From CAMBDR01 sp046597185 (GTDB taxonomy: Bacteria > Pseudomonadota > Gammaproteobacteria > Burkholderiales > Burkholderiaceae_D): DNA of 12,551 nt. The stretch is from the NCBI GenBank assembly GCA_046597185.1, contig JBKJLF010000675.1, forward strand, positions 1-12,551, written 5' to 3'. Below are positions 6,873 to 12,551 of this stretch, piece after piece. Below the pieces are notes generated by a model that did no database searches, had not been told where the DNA came from, and saw nothing but the letters and a program-made list of their open reading frames with translations. The position numbers were made by a program, and so were the translations under genes. Each line of letters starts with the position of its first letter. Position 1 is the first letter of the stretch.

Positions 6873-8221
6873 GGCTGGCTCCCTTTGCCTAAAGCCTCAA
6901 GCAAAAGCTTGCTGATGCGCAAACCATTGTCATAGGACACGCCAAAGGTATCAAAACGGCTTTGCAAATTGCTTAAACTGCGGTTGGTGCTGGAGGTGAG
7001 CAAGGAAAAATCGTATAAGCCCTGAAATTGCCGATAAGCGCGCACACACAGCACCGCACGCATCGGCAACCAAGCATTTTGGATAAACATTTCCTGACAT
7101 TGCGGCGGCGATACGCGGGTGTCGCGGGGGTTGCCAAAGGCTTCATTTTTAAACGAGGCACTCACCACCCGCGAGAAGCGAATCGCGTTGAGCCGACGGT
7201 TTTGGATTAATTGATGGCGCAGCGAAATGGCACCCATTTGTAAGCTCTCTGAAATAAACAGCGATGAATCCATCAGGCATTCGACCGTGTCGGTGGCAAT
7301 GGTATTGTCAGCCTGTTCGTCCGAGCGGCCCCAGCAACGCATTTGATCCGATTCCCATACCGGTACCGGGTAGCGCCCCAGGGTTTTGAAATGCAGCGGC
7401 AAGGCTTTCAGCTTGTCGCTCAATAACTGCTGATGCGCCTGCAATTGCTGGCCGATAATGGCCTGGAAGTCGGCAGGTGCCTTTTTTTGCTGCGCTACGG
7501 TATCGAGCAATTGTTTGACAAAGCGCACCGGCACCAAAAAACTCACCAGCTCACCATCGCGCCGTTTCGCTACATTCACCCCGGCGACCATGCCATCTGC
7601 GGTAATATTCGGGCCGCCACTCATGCCTGCATTAATCGAACCGGTAAATAATAATTGCGGATACAGGCTGCGGTTGATGACGCCGTTATAGGTGCCCTCG
7701 GAAATGGTAAAACCTAAATCGAGCTGATTGCCCATTGAATATAAATATTGCCCCTGAATTAAATTCGGCTCGGAATCGGCTAGCGTAAATACCCCGTTAC
7801 CATGACGCTTGACTCGCACCACCGCAAGGTCGTGAATCACGTCCACCGCAAGTAATTCAACACTGCCGACGTTTTGCTCGGTATCAATAAATTCTGCCAC
7901 ATAGGTTTGGGGTTCCCGCGCAATTTGCGATACCACATGGTAATTGGTGACCACCAGATCGGAATTGCCAATCAAAAAACCGGAACCTACCGAGGCTTTC
8001 GAACGGCCACTACGCACCAGCACCCGGATTTGTAGTAAATCACGCTTGGCTGAAGTGTACAGTTTTTGTGCCGCAGACGATGGCTGCACTGGCGGCGCTG
8101 CTGGTGCTGGCGTGGGGCTTGGTGTTGCAGCAACGGCCAAGCAAGGGCTTAGCGCGATGACTGCGAGCGTTAGCCATATGATCCAGGTGGTGCGGTAAAT
8201 CAAACAGTAGGGTAGGTTCAC
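6869..8221 (-). CDS. Secreted trypsin-like serine protease (S1C/HtrA-type, no PDZ)
   Basis: I choose the GTG at 8221 (450 residues) because it places a signal peptide at the N-terminus: a few polar residues, the core TTWIIWLTLAVIALSP and cleavage near LAVAA. An in-frame TTG-type start at 8374 would add 51 residues without signal character. A Pro/Ala linker (TPSPTPAPAAPP) leads to the protease domain, about residues 50-245. The triad is His95 (VVTNYHVV), Asp131 (HDLAVVRV) and Ser201 (INAGMSGGPN), with the leading GSGFLIG strand typical of S1C. There is no PDZ domain. About 200 further residues hold an unrecognised, Cys-containing region (RCWGRSD, VECLMD, then SRVVSASFKNEA). It should act in the periplasm. 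It is first in a minus-strand operon, overlapping the FHA gene by 4 bases. Family and catalysis are sure; the start codon and substrate are not. Confidence 0.85.
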   Translation of the reverse strand: MNLPYCLIYRTTWIIWLTLAVIALSPCLAVAATPSPTPAPAAPPVQPSSAAQKLYTSAKRDLLQIRVLVRSGRSKASVGSGFLIGNSDLVVTNYHVVSQIAREPQTYVAEFIDTEQNVGSVELLAVDVIHDLAVVRVKRHGNGVFTLADSEPNLIQGQYLYSMGNQLDLGFTISEGTYNGVINRSLYPQLLFTGSINAGMSGGPNITADGMVAGVNVAKRRDGELVSFLVPVRFVKQLLDTVAQQKKAPADFQAIIGQQLQAHQQLLSDKLKALPLHFKTLGRYPVPVWESDQMRCWGRSDEQADNTIATDTVECLMDSSLFISESLQMGAISLRHQLIQNRRLNAIRFSRVVSASFKNEAFGNPRDTRVSPPQCQEMFIQNAWLPMRAVLCVRAYRQFQGLYDFSLLTSSTNRSLSNLQSRFDTFGVSYDNGLRISKLLLEALGKGSQP

Positions 8222-8509
8222 GAGTTTTGCTTGGAAGTCGGCAGATATTGTTATTGTAGCCGATGGGGACCTATGCTTGACTGAAGTTCGACAAATGTTG
8301 TATGCCGGGAACGGGAAAACGCTACGCCGAGGTAAAGCAACAGTTTCAGGGGCTTTGTATTTGCGTTGCATCAAAACTTATGCAGGCGTTGTTATTCGGG
8401 CCCGGATTGCATGGTAAGGTAGCCGGAGGTTTCCCGCTGCACACCTGTACCATCGATTTGGCGCTTCTTGGCGTCGCGCTATTGCACCCTATTTGTTTGA
8501 GGAATTATC
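8222..8509. promoter_or_regulatory. Divergent intergenic region between the protease operon and the CoA-transferase gene
   Basis: These 288 bases must carry outward promoters for both sides. On the minus strand TACAAT (8253-8258) is a fair -10 for the protease operon, but the -35 is weak and it lies only about 32 bases from the GTG. On the plus strand TTGACT (8277-8282) resembles a -35 without a convincing -10. GAGGA at 8499-8503 is a good ribosome site for the gene at 8510. I see no operator palindrome or RNA gene. Confidence 0.35.
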
Positions 8510-10636
8510 ATGAAACAGCAATCTTGCCAAGTGTTTGACCGTATCGACGCCGTGGTCGATACCATTTTAGAACGGGTCGGTAACCGCATCATACTCGGCA
8601 TACCGCTTGGCATTGGCAAGCCTAACCCTTTGGTGAATGCCTTATATCACCGTGTAGTGGCCAATCCGGCACTGCATTTAACGATTATTACCGCGCTCTC
8701 GCTGCAAAAGCCGCATGGCAGCAGTGAGTTGGAAAAGCGCTTTATAGACCCCTTTGTTGAGCGGGTATTTGGCAATTATCCCGAACTGGATTACGTTTTG
8801 GCGCGCCGTAGCAATAGTTTGCCGCCCAATGTGCGGGTGATTGAGTTTTTTGTAAAAACGGGCGATTACCTGAATAATGATGTGGCACAGCAAGACTTTT
8901 TGTATAGCAACTACACCAATGCGGCGCGTGATATGTTCGCCCAAGGCATGAATGTGTTGGCCCAGGCGGTGGCGGTGGATGGCGAGCGTTTATCGCTTTC
9001 GGGCAACCCGGATGTGACGCTGGATTTGTTTGATTTATTGAAAACCAATCCGGAGCGGCAGATTCTAAAAATCGCTTGTCATAATCTGGAATTGCCGTTT
9101 ATGGAAAACCAGGCGGTGGTCAGCCCGGATTTATTTGATATCGTCCTGACCGATCAGCAATGCACGCACCAAATATTTGCACCGCCGAATATGAAGGTGT
9201 CCTTGCAGGATTATGCGATTGCCACCTACGCCAGTACCCTGGTGAAAGATGGCGGCACCTTGCAAATCGGGATTGGTTCATTGGGCGATGCAATTGCCAA
9301 GGCCTTGATTTTACGTGATCAGCACAATGACCATTATCAAGCCCTGATTGGGGATTTATTTCCGGATGGCATTCCGAAACTGGCTGAGAGCGGTGTCTTT
9401 AGCGAAGGCTTATACGGCTGTAGCGAAATGTTTGTGAATGGTTTTATGCAGTTGATCAAAGCCGGGTTGATCCGGCGCGAAGTGTTTGATCACCTGGGTT
9501 TGCAAACTCTATTGGATAAAAAAAAGATTGGCACCGAAGTCAATCCGGCCATGCTCACCGCGCTGCTGCAAGGGGATTTAATCAAGCCCTTGCTGCGGAT
9601 TGAAGACGTGAATTTCCTCAAGCATTATGGCATCTTTAAACCGCAAGTGAAATGGATTAGTGGCCGTTTGCAAGTGGGCGATACCGCCTTGCTGGCCAAT
9701 GTGGTAGAACCCGCCAGCCTGGCGGCGATAGGCGAGCATTGCCTGGGCACGCGCCTGAAGCGCGGTATTCTGATGCATGGCGGCTTTTATTTGGGGCCGC
9801 GCGATTTTTACCAGGCCCTGCGTGACTTAACGCCAGAGTTACGGCAAAAAATTGGTATGAGCCGGATCAGTTTTGTCAATAGCCTGGGCGATGATGCGCG
9901 CCTGTCCAAGTTGCAGCGGCGACATGCGCGCTTTATCAATACCACCATGGTGATGAGCTTGTTGGGTGCGGCATCGTCGGACAGCCTCGATTCCGGCCGG
10001 GTGGTCAGCGGTGTGGGTGGGCAATTTAACTTTGTTTCAATGGCCGATGCCATCTCGGATGCGCGTTCGATTTTGATGTTGCGCTCGACCCATTCCAGCC
10101 GTTCCAAAGTTTGGTCGAATATTGTCTGGAGCTATGCGCAAACCACGATACCGCGTCATTTGCGCGATATCGTCATCACCGAATATGGGATTGCCGATTT
10201 GCGCGGCCAAATCGATAGCGAGTGCGTCAAACGCATGCTGGCCATTGCCGATTCGCGCTTCCAGAATGACTTGCTGCAACAGGCCAAGCAAAACGGCAAG
10301 ATCGAAGCGGATTATCAAATTCCGGAGTCGCAGCGCAATAATTCACCCGCCATGATTGAAACGCGCTTGCGTGGCTGGCGTGAAAAAGGCATCTTGCCCG
10401 ATTTTCCGTTTGGCACCGATTTTACCGACGACGAAGTGGTGATCGTGCGCGCCTTGCGCAAGTTGAAAACCTCGGTTGGGCATCCACTGGAATTGATGCG
10501 TGTCATGCTCAACAGCTTTATGGACGAGCAAGAGATTCCGGCGCGTTATCTGGAGCGCATGCACCTGGATGACGATGAAATGGAAAGCATGAAAATTCGC
10601 CTCATGCGGCGCTTGTTTATTGGTAATTTTGGGTAA
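8510..10636 (+). CDS. Acetyl-CoA hydrolase/CoA-transferase family protein, long form
   Basis: The product is 708 residues with no signal peptide, so it is cytosolic. It belongs to the acetyl-CoA hydrolase/4-hydroxybutyrate CoA-transferase family, which moves CoA between acyl groups or hydrolyses acetyl-CoA through a glutamyl-CoA intermediate. Visible signs are a glycine-rich GTLQIGIGSLGDAIAKAL (about 250-267), YGCSEMFVNGFMQL with Glu306 as the likely catalytic glutamate, and SGVGGQFNFV (500-509), a family signature in the C-terminal domain. ITEYGIADLRG further on is also typical. Inserts and an ~100-residue C-terminal extension rich in charged residues make it longer than the usual 420-640. 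GAGGA six bases before the ATG supports the start. It is a single-gene unit, with the divergent protease operon upstream and a convergent gene 3 bases downstream. The actual acyl substrate cannot be read from sequence. Confidence 0.9.
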   Translation: MKQQSCQVFDRIDAVVDTILERVGNRIILGIPLGIGKPNPLVNALYHRVVANPALHLTIITALSLQKPHGSSELEKRFIDPFVERVFGNYPELDYVLARRSNSLPPNVRVIEFFVKTGDYLNNDVAQQDFLYSNYTNAARDMFAQGMNVLAQAVAVDGERLSLSGNPDVTLDLFDLLKTNPERQILKIACHNLELPFMENQAVVSPDLFDIVLTDQQCTHQIFAPPNMKVSLQDYAIATYASTLVKDGGTLQIGIGSLGDAIAKALILRDQHNDHYQALIGDLFPDGIPKLAESGVFSEGLYGCSEMFVNGFMQLIKAGLIRREVFDHLGLQTLLDKKKIGTEVNPAMLTALLQGDLIKPLLRIEDVNFLKHYGIFKPQVKWISGRLQVGDTALLANVVEPASLAAIGEHCLGTRLKRGILMHGGFYLGPRDFYQALRDLTPELRQKIGMSRISFVNSLGDDARLSKLQRRHARFINTTMVMSLLGAASSDSLDSGRVVSGVGGQFNFVSMADAISDARSILMLRSTHSSRSKVWSNIVWSYAQTTIPRHLRDIVITEYGIADLRGQIDSECVKRMLAIADSRFQNDLLQQAKQNGKIEADYQIPESQRNNSPAMIETRLRGWREKGILPDFPFGTDFTDDEVVIVRALRKLKTSVGHPLELMRVMLNSFMDEQEIPARYLERMHLDDDEMESMKIRLMRRLFIGNFG

Positions 10637-10639
10637 AGT

Positions 10640-11557
10640 TTAGGCGGCTACGTCATTCCCGCGCAGGCGGCGGTCCGGCGCGGGAATGACGGTGGCTGCG
10701 CTTGGAACGGCTTGCTTGGCCGGGGCAGGGTCGGCTTGGTTGGTTTTATTAATGCTTTCCGGTGCCTGTAATTGCGCCAATAAATCTTTAATCAAATTAT
10801 CGGCTGGCTTGCCGGACTGAGTGCTGGCCGTGGCTTGGCCGGGGTTGGTTTGCGTGAGCAAGTCGAGCAAACGGTCACTGGCGTCGATAAAGTCTTGCAA
10901 GCTCGGTGGCGGTGGTGCAGAGGGTGCGCCAGCAGGGCGCGGGAAGGTGGCGTTGGGGCTGACACCAATGCCGGTAAAGCCGGTATTGCCGTTGGCAGCA
11001 GGGCGGGGCGCTGGCCCGGCCTGATTGCCTTGGCTGATCTGGCTGATATCGGTGCTTTGGGAAATATCCAATTCCGCTTCAAATTCAAATTCGCGCCCAT
11101 CGCCGGTGGTGATGTGGCCGCTGCCAATTAAACTGGCATGTTGATCGCTATGAAACACGCTGCTCACGCTATTGCCATCGCTGGCTTGTTGGAACGAGGT
11201 ATTGCTGGAACTGCTGAAGGAGAGATGATCAAAACTGATTTTGGCAGAAGCGGCGTCGGGCGTTAAATAAGTCAGTGATTGACGGGTGAGTTTGCTTAAA
11301 ATCTCGGTTTCAGCCTTGATGGTTTCGGCATCCTGGCCGGATGCTTCGAGCCCTTGCAGGGCGCGGCCTTGGGGGGAAATGTCAATTTGATCTTTGTTGC
11401 CTGCACCACTCACACCAAAGCGGCTACCCGAAGGTGCACCAGAAGGCGCACCAGGCCGGGATTCAGCCACGCTCCGGCCGCCAGCCAGGGCTTTGGCAAG
11501 ATCCAGCCCAGGTAAGACTTGGCTGGGACGGTTGGCGCTAATTGATTGCAGGCTCAT
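10640..11557 (-). CDS. Conserved-looking hypothetical protein, Pro/Ala/Ser-rich, with a REP-encoded C-terminus
   Basis: The product is 305 residues from the ATG at 11557, chosen because AAGGA lies 7 bases upstream; a TTG at 11602 lacks such a site. There is no signal peptide or membrane segment. Low-complexity stretches (GAPSGAPSGS, RPAGAPSAPPPPS) alternate with better-formed blocks: DQIDISPQGRALQGLEASG, a predicted helix around AETIKAETEILSKLTRQSL, a Ser-rich segment (LSFSSSSNTSF), then GHITTGDGREFEFEAELDIS. A T-x-DGRE-hydrophobic block after a Ser-rich region recalls uncharacterised proteobacterial proteins I cannot name. The last residues (TVIPAPDRRLRGNDVAA) are encoded by a REP-like palindrome, so this end is probably recent. 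The gene lies 82 bases after the next minus-strand gene, possibly in one transcript with it. Function unknown. Confidence 0.7.
   Translation of the reverse strand: MSLQSISANRPSQVLPGLDLAKALAGGRSVAESRPGAPSGAPSGSRFGVSGAGNKDQIDISPQGRALQGLEASGQDAETIKAETEILSKLTRQSLTYLTPDAASAKISFDHLSFSSSSNTSFQQASDGNSVSSVFHSDQHASLIGSGHITTGDGREFEFEAELDISQSTDISQISQGNQAGPAPRPAANGNTGFTGIGVSPNATFPRPAGAPSAPPPPSLQDFIDASDRLLDLLTQTNPGQATASTQSGKPADNLIKDLLAQLQAPESINKTNQADPAPAKQAVPSAATVIPAPDRRLRGNDVAA
10651..10691. repeat. REP-like palindrome between convergent genes, possible bidirectional terminator
   Basis: CGTCATTCCCGCGC (10651-10664) and GCGCGGGAATGACG (10678-10691) are perfect 14-bp inverted arms around a 13-base loop. 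The sequence is of the widespread proteobacterial GTCATTCCCGCG...GCGGGAATGAC type. It begins 15 bases after the CoA-transferase stop and lies inside the 3' end of the minus-strand gene. There is no T-tract on either side, so any termination would depend on the stem alone or on Rho. Confidence 0.8.
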
Positions 11558-11639
11558 GGCAGTATCCTTGGTTGTTACTGCCTGATATCGGCGGATTAAC
11601 AAAAAACTTGAGCAGCGCGTAAAAATGTCCTACGGGATT

Positions 11640-12551
11640 TTATTCTTTGGGCGTGGTTGGCGTGGTTGGCGTGGTTGGCTTGGGCAGCAGGCGCACACGC
11701 GGTGGTTCGCGCAACTCGGGTGCCAGCGGCTGCAAAGGCTTGCCACCGCCGCCAATATTATCTGGCCCATTATTATCCACCACGGCCAGTGCCGCCACGA
11801 TGCGCTGCAAGTCGCGCGTCCAATGGGTATTGTCACGCACTCTTTGCTCTATCTCATAACCCCAATCGGCTTTGAATTGCGCCCGAAACGAGCCATTGGG
11901 GCCGGTTTCTGCCGTGAGCGCAAATGAAGCGCCCAAGGTATCATCGACCACGTAGGCACCATAATTTTGCAGCGTCCATGCCAGCATTTTGCCCGGTTCG
12001 GTTTCCAGCCCCAAACTGGCCAAACTTTTATTGGCGGGTATCGCCAACAACGCGCCCATTTTCAGCGCAGTGGGTGGTGCGTCAGTGTCGTCGTTCAAGT
12101 TGACGTTTTGCTTGCCTTGGCGCAAGCTGCCATAATGGCCCACGGCATACGCATCTGCCGCAATGGCGGGCCAGCGAAAACAATCATGCTTGCTGCGGCA
12201 AGCGTGTAATGCCTGTTTGGCATACACATCGATTTTTAAGGCATGGCGTGGTGCCGGGCCGCCGGGGCGCAATTCACCCAGGCGCAAGCTGCCACCAAAG
12301 GCCGATAAGCGCGAAGCCCCATGCGCGCCGCTGTGCCCGTCGCCATATAAATCGACCGGTGGAAATTTGATCACGCTGGTGGCCGGGCCACCCGCAACGC
12401 AACGGGTAAACGGCTGTGCCTGCAACAGAGTGCGGCGGTCGGCAGTGAGAAATACAGTGGAATTGTTTTTGTTATTGTGCGGCACCACGTAGTCAATCGG
12501 CACCCTTACTTCCATCAATAGATCGCCCGTGGCTTTGCAGCGGTCTTTGCC
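11640..12551 (-). CDS. Uncharacterised protein, 5' end outside window, with a Pro-Thr repeat tail
   Basis: The frame is open to the window edge, so 303 C-terminal residues are present; the TTG at 12518 and ATG at 12515 are not necessarily starts. I do not recognise the family, though the sequence is well formed: MEVRVPIDYVV, NNSTVFLTADRRTLLQAQPF, VDLYGDGHSGAHGASRLSAF, GGSLRLGELRPGGPAPRHAL, then MGALLAIPANKSLASLGLE and MLAWTLQNYGAYVVDDTLG. GDGHSGAHG followed by GGSLRLGEL resembles secreted proteins with a beta-rich fold seen in various bacteria. Four cysteines (KDRC, TRCV, ACRSKHDC) could form disulfides, which would fit export. The tail (PKPTTPTTPTTPKE) is a short Pro-Thr repeat encoded by three direct 9-base repeats. 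The next minus-strand gene starts 82 bases downstream. No function is assigned. Confidence 0.65.
   Translation of the reverse strand, partial: GKDRCKATGDLLMEVRVPIDYVVPHNNKNNSTVFLTADRRTLLQAQPFTRCVAGGPATSVIKFPPVDLYGDGHSGAHGASRLSAFGGSLRLGELRPGGPAPRHALKIDVYAKQALHACRSKHDCFRWPAIAADAYAVGHYGSLRQGKQNVNLNDDTDAPPTALKMGALLAIPANKSLASLGLETEPGKMLAWTLQNYGAYVVDDTLGASFALTAETGPNGSFRAQFKADWGYEIEQRVRDNTHWTRDLQRIVAALAVVDNNGPDNIGGGGKPLQPLAPELREPPRVRLLPKPTTPTTPTTPKE
11651..11677 (+). repeat. Three tandem 9-base repeats (GCGTGGTTG)
   Basis: Units at 11651-11659, 11660-11668 and 11669-11677 are identical. Read on the minus strand they encode the Pro-Thr-Thr tail of the gene ending at 11640. A 9-base unit changes the tail in steps of three residues without breaking the frame. 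Confidence 0.85.

Noticed and set aside
8302..8538. Small plus-strand ORF in the divergent region
   Set aside because: No ribosome site, no recognisable motif, and it overlaps the well-supported start at 8510.
10835..11131. Plus-strand ORFs opposite the Pro/Ala-rich gene
   Set aside because: They are low-complexity shadows of GC-rich codons on the minus strand and lack ribosome sites.
1..12551. CRISPR array, tRNA, rRNA, insertion sequence or transposase
   Set aside because: No regularly spaced repeats, tRNA-like cloverleaf, rRNA segment or transposase motif was seen. The 1.2-kb direct repeats have no inverted ends or transposase gene.

Overview
The window looks like chromosome of a Gram-negative proteobacterium, most likely a betaproteobacterium. 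This is inferred from periplasmic signal peptides on several products, a Neisseriales-like mix of protein families, a REP-type GTCATTCCCGCG palindrome and moderate GC. I cannot name the genus. The first ~4.4 kb is visibly more AT-rich than the rest, which fits an accessory toxin locus beside more ordinary genes.

Region 1 (1-4460, + strand) is a candidate antibacterial effector/immunity locus. It opens with the 3' 545 codons of a peptidoglycan hydrolase. Its parts are the end of a glucosaminidase domain, a beta-sandwich-like segment, a LysM repeat and a C-terminal CHAP/TIGR02594-type Cys-His domain. A small secreted protein follows (immunity candidate A), then a gene for a secreted beta-propeller-like protein. 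The segment from the effector tail to mid-propeller gene is present twice in exact head-to-tail order (about 1517-2713 and 2714-3909, about 1.2 kb each). The result is one full effector, a broken propeller copy fused to an orphan effector tail, a second diverged immunity gene and one intact propeller gene. The two immunity copies differ far more than the flanking parts of the repeat.

Region 2 (4461-5124) holds a hairpin and a DUF1697 gene. Region 3 (5125-8221, - strand) is a probable operon of three: a secreted trypsin-like S1C serine protease, a membrane FHA-domain protein that overlaps it by ATGA, and a frameshifted remnant that may be a carbon-nitrogen hydrolase-like gene.

Region 4 (8222-10636) is a divergent intergenic region and a long acetyl-CoA hydrolase/CoA-transferase family gene on the + strand. 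Region 5 (10640-12551, - strand) has two uncharacterised genes. The upstream one runs off the window end. The downstream one has a C-terminus encoded by half of a REP-like palindrome, and it converges on the CoA-transferase gene with a 3-base gap.

Identity figures here and below are counts by eye, and no database search was possible.
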